Origin: Enterococcus ureasiticus
Lineage (GTDB): Bacteria; Bacillota; Bacilli; Lactobacillales; Enterococcaceae
Direction of reading: 5' to 3'
DNA: 64,000 nucleotides
NCBI RefSeq assembly: GCF_001730285.1
Contig: NZ_MIJZ01000016.1
Span: 277,168 to 341,167, forward strand
Numbering within the stretch: position 1 is the stretch's first letter; each line of letters begins with the position of its first letter. Positions 55,871 through 64,000 of the stretch are shown here, piece by piece. Made by a program: the position numbers and the translations under genes. The notes below the pieces were generated by a model. It did no database searches, was not told where the DNA came from, and saw only the letters and a program-made list of their open reading frames with translations.

Positions 55871-57397
55871 TCAAATTTTAATTAACTTAGGCACGACGGT
55901 TCGTTTATTGTATTTTTTAAAAACTTCTTTTTTCACTCCATTAACAGCTTTTTTGAAATCGCAAAAATCTGAGAAGGAATTTACATACACCACTTTTGTA
56001 TCTACTGTTGTCTCTGGTAGTGGAACATCCGTAAGTAGTATATCTGGTTTATCACGGAAGTCTGATACTAATTTTATTTGATCAGAGAACATTAAAGATA
56101 TTTTGTTGATAATGATTGTTTCTTCAAATATTTTAGAATTTTGAACCATTACTTTTACAGATGGATAGGTATATTCTTGAATTTCATTTAATAGCATATA
56201 TACTACTAGGTAAATATATTCAATAAATTTAGTTTTGTTTGTATTTTTTTTCATTTCAAGCCACAACAGTTTATACTCAGTAGATAGTAGTAATTCATCA
56301 ATAATGGTTTTAATCTGCTCATTTATTTTTAGTTCTGCTTCATCCTTATAATAGAAGTTTTCTGAATCATAAACATATTTGAACACATCTATATTAATGT
56401 AACAGGTAGATAAAACTAAGTGCATTTTGTCTATTTCTTGTCTCACTCTAAGAAATAATCTGGACGAGTCATTAATAGCATTTGGAAAAAATGTATCGAT
56501 GACTTTTCCCGTTAATATGTTGCTCGCACTAATGAACGAAAAATTGTCCTCATTAAAATAAGAAAGATATTGATCATATTGGATTTTTTCTGTAACTATA
56601 TCTTCTTTATACATAAAAAATTGAATAAAGCTTAGTTCTTGCCAGACTTGATCCAATGATCGGTTTTTTCTGGAACGAAAATAATCAAGCAAAACTTCCT
56701 TATACTCGAAGTCAGATTCTTTGGCCAATTGCATTAAGACCCCAGTGTCACAATTGTGTTTTCTAGAAGAACGTATGTTACTCATAAAGATTAACAAACA
56801 GATTTTTCTTTGTTTTACTTCATTTAGTAAAGACCATTTTTTAACGTATTTAAAAATATACGCTTCAATTTCTCTGTACTCTTCCATTTTAAATACCCAT
56901 TCATTTGATACTTGAGAAAAAAACAAAAAGAAAAAATTTCTTATTTTTAATTCATCACCATAAATTTTATTATTTCGAGATAATTTTAAATCAAATTTTT
57001 TTAACAATAAGGCTAATTTTTGACGGTAGCGCGAAAATGTTGATGGACTCATATATTCCTGTTCACAAAACTTCTTTACATCCACTTTTTCATATAAAAA
57101 AATATTATAAATAATTTTATATAGAATTGATTCTTTTAAGTATCCTGATGCAATCGTCATTAAATCTAGATTTTCTGCAAATATTCCTTTAATTGTTTTA
57201 TTTGCATAAAAGATTTGGAATTGCTCAGATGAAAAAGAAAATTCTTGCTCAAATTGTCGAATAATTTGTAAGACTGTTTTTTCAGAAAGATCTATACTCT
57301 CAGATATTTCTTTTACACTAACAACATTTTCTTTATTGTCTATGTAGCTTAGCACTTTCAATTTTCTATCATAAGTTTCATCTAAAAATACTCTCAT
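55871..57397 (-). CDS. Mga-like helix-turn-helix transcriptional regulator
   Basis: The 508-residue product shares the Mga layout: an N-terminal HTH (RKLKVLSYIDNKENVVSVKEISESIDLSEKTVLQIIRQFEQEF), a second HTH (KKFCEQEYMSPSTFSRYRQKLALLLKKF), a helical middle and an EIIB-like C-terminus (VKVMVQNSKIFEETIIINKISLMFSDQIKLVSDFRDKPDILLTDV). It converges tail-to-tail with the other Mga-like gene and has a copy of the conserved motif about 120 bases before its start, suggesting autoregulation or cross-regulation. AGGAGGC precedes the ATG. It is not close in sequence to the 54361 product by eye. Confidence 0.78.
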   Translation of the reverse strand: MRVFLDETYDRKLKVLSYIDNKENVVSVKEISESIDLSEKTVLQIIRQFEQEFSFSSEQFQIFYANKTIKGIFAENLDLMTIASGYLKESILYKIIYNIFLYEKVDVKKFCEQEYMSPSTFSRYRQKLALLLKKFDLKLSRNNKIYGDELKIRNFFFLFFSQVSNEWVFKMEEYREIEAYIFKYVKKWSLLNEVKQRKICLLIFMSNIRSSRKHNCDTGVLMQLAKESDFEYKEVLLDYFRSRKNRSLDQVWQELSFIQFFMYKEDIVTEKIQYDQYLSYFNEDNFSFISASNILTGKVIDTFFPNAINDSSRLFLRVRQEIDKMHLVLSTCYINIDVFKYVYDSENFYYKDEAELKINEQIKTIIDELLLSTEYKLLWLEMKKNTNKTKFIEYIYLVVYMLLNEIQEYTYPSVKVMVQNSKIFEETIIINKISLMFSDQIKLVSDFRDKPDILLTDVPLPETTVDTKVVYVNSFSDFCDFKKAVNGVKKEVFKKYNKRTVVPKLIKI

Positions 57398-57496
57398 TAT
57401 TGCCTCCTAAACAAATTACATCTCAGTTCTTCTCCTAAAATAACTCCATTTTATAAATATATCGTTTATATTCTCTTTTAAATCTCTTTTTTTACT

Positions 57497-57518
57497 TTTT
57501 TTTCGTTAATTTTTGAAA
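57497..57518 (-). promoter_or_regulatory. conserved motif copy C upstream of an Mga-like gene
   Basis: TTTCAAAAATTAA-CGAAAAAAA on the minus strand matches copies A and B at TTTCAA, the central TT, the G and the run of seven A. A -10-like TATAAA or TATATT lies 33-39 bases downstream, near but not exactly at the 35-base spacing of A and B. Confidence 0.5.
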
Positions 57519-57683
57519 TTGTTTTTATTGACAAGAGTTATTATGCAAGATTTTTCCTGTTTTTTTTACTCTTTTTTAGAATTTTTTTTATCAAAAAAAG
57601 ATAAAAATTATAAACATTGATCTACCCTTCTTTTAGTGCTTTTTTCACAAACTAATATTTTCTCTTATTTTTTTACTTTAATT

Positions 57684-57734
57684 CCAAAAAAAAGTGACTA
57701 ATACACGACTGAAATAGTCATATATTAGTCACTT
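57684..57734 (-). terminator. terminator of the 57764 WxL gene
   Basis: AAGTGACTAATA (57692-57703) pairs with TATTAGTCACTT (57723-57734); on the minus strand the stem is followed by seven T. Strong. Confidence 0.92.
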
Positions 57735-57763
57735 GGAGTTCGACCGAAAAAATGTTTTTTTAT

Positions 57764-60700
57764 TTACTTAGCATCTTCCAGTGTAAACTCTAATTCTCCA
57801 TGATATTTTCCTAAGGCTTTTACAGAACCTGAAGGAAAATCAAGGATAAATCCTTCTTCGTCTTTATTCCATTTTTCCTTTGTCAGATCATACTCATTTT
57901 TGGTGTTATCTTTACGTTGGAAGATCATTGTATCCATTTCATTTAAAACTAATTCATCGCTGCCATTATTATATTTGATAACATCAGGTATAATTATCCC
58001 GTCGGCATTTTTCAAGGGATTGGTGACTTTAACCTTCAAAGACCATCCAGATTTTTCATTACGCATATCAGAAACTACTAAATTGGAACCTTTGATTTCT
58101 GGTTTGAAACGTTTCCTGTTTACTCCGGCGTATTGAATACCAAAGTCAAATGAAGTTGGAACTGTCTTGAAACTTAATCTTCCGCTATAGTAGAACTTTA
58201 CTTGTTCCACCTTGCCATACTCCACTTGGAATGGTTTTGTCGGAAGAGGTGTCTGCTGAACAGAATCAAAGTAAAGTTGAGTCAGCTCGTAACCTTCAAT
58301 TACTTCACTTGAAACATCTGGTGTTAAATCTCCAATTATTCCCAATGGAAGTGTCACTTTTTCTCTTAGCGGTAGTTCTGTTCCAGCCTCCAAAAAGAGA
58401 ATTTCTACAGAAGCAATTCTTGGTTTAATTGTAAATGACTGAAGATTTGACTTACTTTCTACTAAAATTGTATCCGCAGTTTGCCCACTTAATTTATAGG
58501 ATTGCTCCACATTTATTGGTGTTTTGATTGGTGGTGTCCCATTTTCTGAAACAACATTATACGTTAGTTTCATTTCAGTTTGTTCTTTCACCATTCCCAA
58601 TTCTATTTTAAGCTTCCTGTCTACGCCAAACTCAACCTTATCAGGTATAACAGCAACACCATCAGCGACTAGCTTCACTGAACTAGTATCTACTGACACA
58701 TTCTTCGGAAATGCATTTGTTGTCTCATAAATAACCTTATCCCATAATGAATGTGTTGAAGTATTCTTGAATGTGGAGGTAAATAAAACGGTTCCTCCTT
58801 CATCAATTTCTGGTTTATCAATGGTTAAGTCAGCTGATATAACTGGTTTATTATGGGGACCTATAGACCAAATCTCCTCTTTAGATAATCCGCCACGCAC
58901 ATCTTCTGCCCAAACCGCTAGTTCGTGACTGCTACTTCCTAGCTCCGTTGCAGGAATTTCTTTACTAAAGTTTATCTCTGTATTTACTGGCGTATTCGCT
59001 AAATCTTTCCCGATTAGTTTTCGAGGTCCGTTATCAAGTGAATAGTACAGGGAGACGGTCTCACCTTCTGATTCCTTCCAAGTCCCATTTATTGTATATC
59101 CTGAACCCGTAAAGAACCAACTAGGCTTTTCAACTGTGATTACTGGTTTCAAATTGTAGATCAACGTTTGACGCAGCGGTACTGAAATAGCATCAGTACC
59201 AGTATCTCTTGCTCTAACATAGATATCTTGCGTAACGCCTTGCTGAAGTTTTTCTTCAGGTATTTCGAATGACCATGGGACTTCTTCCCCCGGTTTATTT
59301 AAAACCTTCGTAGCGTCAGTATAGGGACCTGATTCTTTAAACGAATACTGTAGGCTAAATTCTTTACTATTTTCACTATATTGCAAGACATGCCCTGTAA
59401 CAGTATGAGGGCCTCCTTCATAAGAAACTTCGTTTTCATCCAACATTATTTCTGGTCTAAGTGATATCACCCCAGAAGGTCCTAGATTGAAACTATATAC
59501 AGTGGATTCGTTTGGTGCTAAGTCTTTTGGTGTATTTTTAACATATAAACCCGTGGTATATGGCTTAGTAAATCCGTTTTCTTTATAACTGTCTTCTGAA
59601 TAGGCTATTTCTCCGTACGCAGCATTATTTTTTTCTTGTCCACTAGAATTTGGACCACTGAAGCTGGTATATTTGGGATCGAAAAATTGTTCTGGGTGTC
59701 CCAATTCAGTAATTTGTCCTGCCGACCAGTTATCAGGCCTAGATGGTGAGTCAAAAGAAAATCGTGTTGCGACATCCGAGTCTGGATCCTGATTTTGACT
59801 ATAAAAAATTAGCCCTCTATTCCCACCAATATATTTTACAGGGCGCTTGTTCGTTGGGTACATACTTTCAGGAATATTTTTAAAGGCAATACTATATCGA
59901 CCACCTATAGAAAATCCAGTCAGTGTCTCTTCTCCGATATTCGTTACTCGAATTCCAGTGATTACGCTACCAGCAGTGTTTGAGTCCATTCCTATTAGAT
60001 ATTCTACTCTCAAATAGTAATCAAATGCATTTTCAGAATGTGCATCAGGATTATTTCTTACATTGTATACGATTTTTGACCAAAGAAATCTAACAGGAAT
60101 TTCATTTGGAGCCATTATGCCATACCAGCTTGCACCCGGTTCTATAAGTGATGGTGGCGTTTCAGGATCTTTTTCCCCTCCTAGCCCATACATGTTAAGA
60201 ACATCAATTACTTTAGTGCCTGACTCAGATGTCTGAGAAATAATGAGCGGCGACATTGTTTCAAAGTCATCTCTTTGCCATTCAGGACCTTCATTCTGTT
60301 CAACCCCTCTGTATATGGGACCTTGAGGGTTTTTATTAAAGCCAATTCCGACTTTACTCATTATCAGACTCACATTAGGCTTATAACTGCGATATGTTGC
60401 GTAATATGGTTTATCGGGAGCTGAGTTTGCTGTATGAAACCTGTCCGACTGTTCTGCTACTCTTCCATATCCACCAGTTAAGATCGCTTTGTCGGAAATA
60501 CTACGTACTATATCCTTTTTAGACCTCCCTACCCAATCAAGACTGTCTAATTGTTCAGTAAATACATCTCTTCTATAACTTGAGCTTGCTTTATTTTTAG
60601 GACCTTGCACTTTTTTTATTGTAGAATTCGTCTCTTTTGGTATCTCTTTTACGCTGACATCTTGATTGATTTTTTCTTTAGCTTTTATAGCAGTACTTTG

Positions 60701-60769
60701 TGAGTATGTATATAAAAATCCTGATAAAATTATACATCCAGTAAAAAATATTCTTATTTTATTCTTCAT
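57764..60769 (-). CDS. large WxL-domain surface protein, 1001 aa
   Basis: ATG 60769 follows TGGGAG; the frame extends seven codons upstream over that site. A signal peptide (to ~27) is followed by a ~400-residue N-terminal domain I do not recognise (GGNRGLIFYSQNQDPDSDVATRFSFDSP), two Ig-like segments, a DUF11-like and MucBP-like stretch related to the two lectin-WxL proteins (SADLTIDKPEIDEGGTVLFTSTFKNTS..) and a WxL end with GWSLKVKVTNPL and LEFTLEDAK. As in the paralogues, the distal W is missing. It is monocistronic with a strong terminator. A different binding head on a related stalk suggests a third adhesin of the same surface system. Confidence 0.85.
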   Translation of the reverse strand: MKNKIRIFFTGCIILSGFLYTYSQSTAIKAKEKINQDVSVKEIPKETNSTIKKVQGPKNKASSSYRRDVFTEQLDSLDWVGRSKKDIVRSISDKAILTGGYGRVAEQSDRFHTANSAPDKPYYATYRSYKPNVSLIMSKVGIGFNKNPQGPIYRGVEQNEGPEWQRDDFETMSPLIISQTSESGTKVIDVLNMYGLGGEKDPETPPSLIEPGASWYGIMAPNEIPVRFLWSKIVYNVRNNPDAHSENAFDYYLRVEYLIGMDSNTAGSVITGIRVTNIGEETLTGFSIGGRYSIAFKNIPESMYPTNKRPVKYIGGNRGLIFYSQNQDPDSDVATRFSFDSPSRPDNWSAGQITELGHPEQFFDPKYTSFSGPNSSGQEKNNAAYGEIAYSEDSYKENGFTKPYTTGLYVKNTPKDLAPNESTVYSFNLGPSGVISLRPEIMLDENEVSYEGGPHTVTGHVLQYSENSKEFSLQYSFKESGPYTDATKVLNKPGEEVPWSFEIPEEKLQQGVTQDIYVRARDTGTDAISVPLRQTLIYNLKPVITVEKPSWFFTGSGYTINGTWKESEGETVSLYYSLDNGPRKLIGKDLANTPVNTEINFSKEIPATELGSSSHELAVWAEDVRGGLSKEEIWSIGPHNKPVISADLTIDKPEIDEGGTVLFTSTFKNTSTHSLWDKVIYETTNAFPKNVSVDTSSVKLVADGVAVIPDKVEFGVDRKLKIELGMVKEQTEMKLTYNVVSENGTPPIKTPINVEQSYKLSGQTADTILVESKSNLQSFTIKPRIASVEILFLEAGTELPLREKVTLPLGIIGDLTPDVSSEVIEGYELTQLYFDSVQQTPLPTKPFQVEYGKVEQVKFYYSGRLSFKTVPTSFDFGIQYAGVNRKRFKPEIKGSNLVVSDMRNEKSGWSLKVKVTNPLKNADGIIIPDVIKYNNGSDELVLNEMDTMIFQRKDNTKNEYDLTKEKWNKDEEGFILDFPSGSVKALGKYHGELEFTLEDAK

Positions 60770-60925
60770 ATCATAATACTCCCATTTCAATTTTTATTTA
60801 CTGTAATCAATATATTTTTTGCATTTGTATGCGTACAATCTATTTTAATTATATAGTAATTTTTTCAATAACATAGACATTATAACGCCATTTTTTACTT
60901 ATTATAAGAACTATTTTGAAAAAAC

Positions 60926-60952
60926 TAAAAAACGCACAATACGTATTGTGCG
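60926..60952 (-). terminator. terminator of the oleate hydratase gene
   Basis: CGCACAATACGTATTGTGCG (60933-60952) is a perfect 20-base palindrome; on the minus strand it is followed by TTTTTTAGTTTTTTC. Confidence 0.85.
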
Positions 60953-61021
60953 GTTTTCATGAAATCCCCGAAGGTCTTGTTTTTCTATTAACTTTTCTTA
61001 GCTTTCCTATGACAATAATTC

Positions 61022-62716
61022 TTACCTAAACATGGTTTGCGCAGCTTTTGCTAAAACTTTTGGATCACGATTATATGGTGTCACAGGAGCAATTTCTTTA
61101 TTAATGTCGAATAGTTTATAAACAGCAATTCTAGCCGCACGTACAGAGTACTCTTCTGTAAAAACCATATCTTTAGGTATTTCCACAAATTGGCTGACCA
61201 TCGCAAAATTAGTACTGTTTTCAGGAACAACTTGAGGACGATGCGTCATTTTACGCGGTTGGAACTGAGCATCGATATAAGGCATATAAGCAGGGATCAC
61301 ATTCACAACATCTTTAATTATTTCATCCCAATCCGCTTGCCAACCCATTTGACAGATCCATTCATATAAAATTTCTTCACCTGTACAATCACGCATTGGT
61401 TTTTTCACATAATCACCGACTTTATCTGTATAAATACCGTAGCCCCAGAAAATAGTGGTATCCGGATCTTGATTTTTAAAATGAGGTTGTGCTGCAACAA
61501 CAGTACTCATCAGCCAGCTTGAATCTTTTAAGGTCATCAAAGCACCTGAACCTGGAATATTACCTGAAAATTCTTCGATTCGTTTTAACAATTTATCACC
61601 GTGGCACGTTACTGTGAAACTTTCCCAATTGGTTTGCGTTTCATTGCCAAAGAATGGTTCGGGATTCCCTAGTCCAACTTTTTTCTTTGCAATATTACGC
61701 CAAAGTCTAGCAGAACGTGATTCTTCTGTAACCGCCGGTGCAGGAGTGCTCCAGTCACCTTCTGTAGAGCTGTCGGTCATCGTTCCATTGGTCATGATCA
61801 CGATATCTTCTTCACTCAACTCGATTGTTTCACCATTGCCAAGTTTCATCGCCGTTACAGTGATTTCAGATCCTGGTTTGAAATCTAAATCGACGACATC
61901 CTCATTTAAAGTAAAGTCTACTCCATGTTTTTCTAAAAATGATTTCAACGGTAGAATTACACTATCGTACTGATTCAAGGCTGTTCGCGTTACGCCTTCT
62001 AAGGTATCGATGCGAGAAAATTCTAAAATCATTCGGTTCATATAACGGCGCAATTCAAACACACTACTCCACTTTTGGAAAGCAAAGGTTGTTTGCCACA
62101 TATACCAGAAGTTTGTTTCAAAAAAATGCGGACCAAACCATTCCTCGATGGTTACATCATCCAAGCTTTCTTCAGAAGCGGCTAATAATTTTGTCATCGC
62201 TAGACGATCTTCATTATCAAAGCCCATTGTATGTGCATCAAGGATTTCTTGGTCTTTTGTGACCAAGCGCGCTTGTGCATGGGTAGGGTGTAAGTGATCA
62301 AAATTTAGAATTTCTTCTGTTACGCTGTGATTTGGCCACTCAAGAGAAGGGATGCTATTGAATAATTCCCAAAAATTTTCATAGGTTTCTTCATTTAACA
62401 TCCGGCCGCCACGTGCGACAAAGCCTTTTTCATTTGTACCGATTCCGTCATTGCTTCCGCCGAGAATTTTCATACCTTCGATCACATGGATATTTTTACC
62501 ACTGAAATTTGCATCACGAATCAAGTAAGCTGCTGCTGCCATAGTCGCAATGCCGCCACCGATAAGGTAGACCTGTTTGTCTCCGTAATATCGGCTGTTG
62601 ATTTCTTCTTCTATTTCAGCTACTTTTTCTACTTTCTTTTCAGCAGCTACTTTTTTAGCAAGATAAGCTGCACCTAATGCTCCTGCTGTGGCTAATCCAA
62701 TATGTCTTTTTTTCAT
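61022..62716 (-). CDS. ohyA: oleate hydratase (fatty-acid double-bond hydratase)
   Basis: The 564-residue FAD protein matches the oleate hydratase (67 kDa MCRA) family: QVYLIGGGIATMAAAAYLIRD (FAD-binding loop), HVIEGMKILGGSNDGIG, GFVARGGRMLNEETYENFWELF (conserved RGGR and Glu region) and CNMGWQADWDE-like C-terminal sequence. It adds water to unsaturated fatty acids to give hydroxy fatty acids, detoxifying host or gut lipids. The N-terminal ~25 residues are hydrophobic then Lys-rich and may aid membrane association. A GGGGGGAT site precedes the ATG. The TetR gene 108 bases upstream on the same strand is the likely regulator. Confidence 0.93.
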   Translation of the reverse strand: MKKRHIGLATAGALGAAYLAKKVAAEKKVEKVAEIEEEINSRYYGDKQVYLIGGGIATMAAAAYLIRDANFSGKNIHVIEGMKILGGSNDGIGTNEKGFVARGGRMLNEETYENFWELFNSIPSLEWPNHSVTEEILNFDHLHPTHAQARLVTKDQEILDAHTMGFDNEDRLAMTKLLAASEESLDDVTIEEWFGPHFFETNFWYMWQTTFAFQKWSSVFELRRYMNRMILEFSRIDTLEGVTRTALNQYDSVILPLKSFLEKHGVDFTLNEDVVDLDFKPGSEITVTAMKLGNGETIELSEEDIVIMTNGTMTDSSTEGDWSTPAPAVTEESRSARLWRNIAKKKVGLGNPEPFFGNETQTNWESFTVTCHGDKLLKRIEEFSGNIPGSGALMTLKDSSWLMSTVVAAQPHFKNQDPDTTIFWGYGIYTDKVGDYVKKPMRDCTGEEILYEWICQMGWQADWDEIIKDVVNVIPAYMPYIDAQFQPRKMTHRPQVVPENSTNFAMVSQFVEIPKDMVFTEEYSVRAARIAVYKLFDINKEIAPVTPYNRDPKVLAKAAQTMFR

Positions 62717-62824
62717 GAAAATCCCCCCGATTCAATTTATGAATCTAGCGTACAATGATTCCATGTAAATGTCTTGTGATAGCATTACCATTCCGTCTTC
62801 TTTTTAGACACTATGGACAATTTG

Positions 62825-63400
62825 TCACAATAGTTCATTTTCTTGCGCATATAGACGATAAGAGAAAAATTCAGTGTCTTTTGCTAAACGGAATAGCTGT
62901 GTGGCGATTTCTAGCGGTGATTCTTTATAACCGCCGAGAATCCAATCAATCAAGACACCACTGCATCCGTATGAAAAAAAACGTGCATAAAATATTTTAT
63001 CTTCTGGAAGTAGCTGGTTTTCTTTGTCCATTTGATCGAATAAATTAATGAAGAGTTTATTGGTGATCGCTGAAAAACATTTCCTTAAGATATCTGAATC
63101 TGAAGTGACTGTATTATAGTAGAAATCACTTTTGGATTGGATCGCTTTTAACATTTTTAAAGCTTGTTCTTCCCAATTATCGATGCTGACATCTGGTGAA
63201 TCTAGGTAAATCAATGCATCATGGGTATAGATCCAGCGTAAGAGATCTTGTTTGTCGGTAAAGTGATAGTAGAAGGTTTGGCGGTTTAGGCCAACTTCTT
63301 TTGTGATATCTTGAACGCTGATTTTACTGAATAGTTTTCGATCACATAATTCGATCAATGCGGATGAAATTGCCTTTTTGGTTATTTGTGCTTCGCTCAT
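62825..63400 (-). CDS. TetR-family regulator (DhaS-like)
   Basis: The N-terminal helix-turn-helix AISSALIELCDRKLFSKISVQDITKEVGLNRQTFYYHFTDKQDLLRWIY is classic TetR. The C-terminal domain (YARFFSYGCSGVLIDWILGGYKESPLEIATQLFRL) resembles the TetR_C/DhaS type. Start 63400 has GAGG at good distance, while ATG 63436 has none. It lies directly upstream of ohyA and may sense unsaturated fatty acids to control it; that link is from position. A small palindrome GACAATTTGTC (62816-62826) overlaps the end of this gene and is a weak operator candidate. Confidence 0.85.
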   Translation of the reverse strand: MSEAQITKKAISSALIELCDRKLFSKISVQDITKEVGLNRQTFYYHFTDKQDLLRWIYTHDALIYLDSPDVSIDNWEEQALKMLKAIQSKSDFYYNTVTSDSDILRKCFSAITNKLFINLFDQMDKENQLLPEDKIFYARFFSYGCSGVLIDWILGGYKESPLEIATQLFRLAKDTEFFSYRLYAQENELL

Positions 63401-63602
63401 GGTTTTTGCCTCGCTTTTTTTAGTTAGGTACATCATACCAAAAAATCGGGAGGAAATATAAGGTTTTGAGAGATTTTTAGGGATTGTTAATGGTTGGTGA
63501 CGTGGCGGTATTCATTTTTTCCTCACCTATTTATTATGAAATGATAACGACAATAACGTATTTTTCGTTCGAATTTTTAGCGGAACGTAGTTTAAATAAA
63601 GC

Positions 63603-63631
63603 TTGATTTTTCCTAAATATCTTACTAAAAT
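63603..63631 (+). promoter_or_regulatory. promoter of the candidate small RNA
   Basis: TTGATT (63603-63608) and TAAAAT (63626-63631) are separated by exactly 17 bases. No coding gene with a ribosome binding site follows before the terminator at 63721-63769. Confidence 0.5.
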
Positions 63632-63637
63632 AATAAC

Positions 63638-63768
63638 AGAGAACCAGTCGCCTTGGATCATCTTCTTCACTTGAATGCTATGTTATTCTGGTAGATAGCA
63701 TCCCATTATATGATCATTGAGGCTCCGTGAGAGGACGTCCAATCTTCTAGTAGAGTGCCTTTTTATTT
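63638..63768 (+). ncRNA. candidate free-standing small RNA, about 130 nt
   Basis: A promoter-like pair ends at 63631 and a terminator-like stem lies at 63721-63759: GGCTC with GAGTGCC, then AGAGGA with TCTTCT, followed by TTTTTATTTT. The stretch between has further pairing (GCTAT with ATAGC, 63683-63705; TTGGA with TCCAA linking the two ends). The only open frame inside is seven codons and has no ribosome binding site. No known RNA family is recognised, and the structure is read by eye only. Confidence 0.4.
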
Positions 63769-63827
63769 TCGTTCTATTTCTTATATTCTAAGTTAAAAAC
63801 AAGCGTGATTTCTGTACATATAATAGT

Positions 63828-63879
63828 AAGAAAAAAATGATTGAGAGAAAAATTTCTCCCAATCATTTTTTTCTTTTTG
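63828..63879. terminator. bidirectional terminator before the WxL fragment
   Basis: AAAAATGATTG-GAGAAA and TTTCTC-CAATCATTTTT arms with A and T flanks; eight bases from the stop of the minus-strand fragment. Confidence 0.85.
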
Positions 63880-63887
63880 GATTTACT

Positions 63888-64000
63888 TTAAGGCGTTGTT
63901 TCTACTTGCCATAAAATAGAGGCCGTGTATTTTCCTGTTTGATAGACTTTGTGGGAATACACGCTTAATTCTAATCCTGTTTTATTGTTTGTCCATTTTT
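63888..64000 (-). CDS. C-terminal fragment of a WxL-domain protein (cut by window edge)
   Basis: The minus-strand frame is open to the window edge and ends KTGLELSVYSHKVYQTGKYTASILWQVETTP at 63888. The YTA-S-I-L-W-x-V end fits the distal WxL motif (here WQV) with the usual short tail. Only 36 residues are visible, so size and other domains are unknown. A terminator lies just downstream. Confidence 0.6.
   Translation of the reverse strand, partial: KWTNNKTGLELSVYSHKVYQTGKYTASILWQVETTP

Noticed and set aside
61614..62262. Plus-strand frames of 119 and 107 codons inside the oleate hydratase region
   Set aside because: Antisense shadows of a highly conserved gene with no start signals.
63638..63768. 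Known riboswitch or RNase P-type RNA
   Set aside because: GAGAGGACGTCC only superficially recalls RNase P, and no riboswitch core motif or downstream plus-strand gene is present; kept only as an unclassified small RNA candidate.

Overview
The window looks like a chromosomal segment of a low-GC Firmicute, almost certainly Enterococcus. This rests on the AT-rich base composition, strong AGGAGG-type ribosome binding sites, a WxL-domain surface-protein locus with its DUF916/DUF3324 partner, LPXTG and class A sortase proteins, three Mga-like regulators, a chitin-active LPMO and an mdx-type maltodextrin operon. The exact species cannot be read from the sequence. No rRNA, tRNA or CRISPR array was found.

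Layout. 1-5060: the end of an endonuclease/exonuclease/phosphatase-family gene, an orphan small protein, a secreted leucine-rich-repeat protein, and decayed remnants of a type VII secretion (LXG-type) module. 5064-14866: a dehydrogenase-like gene, then a maltodextrin island in which a three-gene ABC importer (binding protein plus two permeases) is divergent from three GH13 glucosidases, with operator-like sites between them. 14872-24613: a GyrI-like protein, MerR/DUF4260, a secreted multidomain LPMO divergent from an Mga-like regulator, an RpiR/LysR regulator pair divergent from a DUF4865 protein, a DNA glycosylase, a NagB-like protein and a C39-type peptidase. 24766-28867: small housekeeping and accessory genes (two GNATs, an ACT protein, a methyltransferase, DUF1622) and a miniature deleted IS1182-type element. 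28872-34732: a beta-glucoside PTS/GH1 operon with a divergent RpiR regulator, an unknown protein and sortase A.

34745-60769 is the most distinctive region. It is a long minus-strand array that starts with an atypical response regulator and continues with a lectin-type WxL protein, a short LPXTG protein, two small WxL proteins, the WxL-interacting protein, an unknown Lys-rich membrane protein, two type I signal peptidases (one with its catalytic Lys replaced by Arg), a YfhO-type GT-C membrane protein, two lipoproteins and a second GT-C-like membrane protein. Just upstream lie a paralogous lectin WxL gene, two Mga-like regulators facing each other, and a third large WxL protein. A conserved motif (TTTCAA, then GAAAAAAA after nine bases) sits exactly 35 bases upstream of the -10 box at two of these promoters, with a third copy upstream of one Mga-like gene. 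I infer one dedicated regulon that builds a cell-surface WxL complex and possibly decorates it or the envelope with glycans.

61022-64000: oleate hydratase with a TetR regulator, a candidate free-standing small RNA with promoter and terminator, and the C-terminal end of another WxL protein cut by the window edge.
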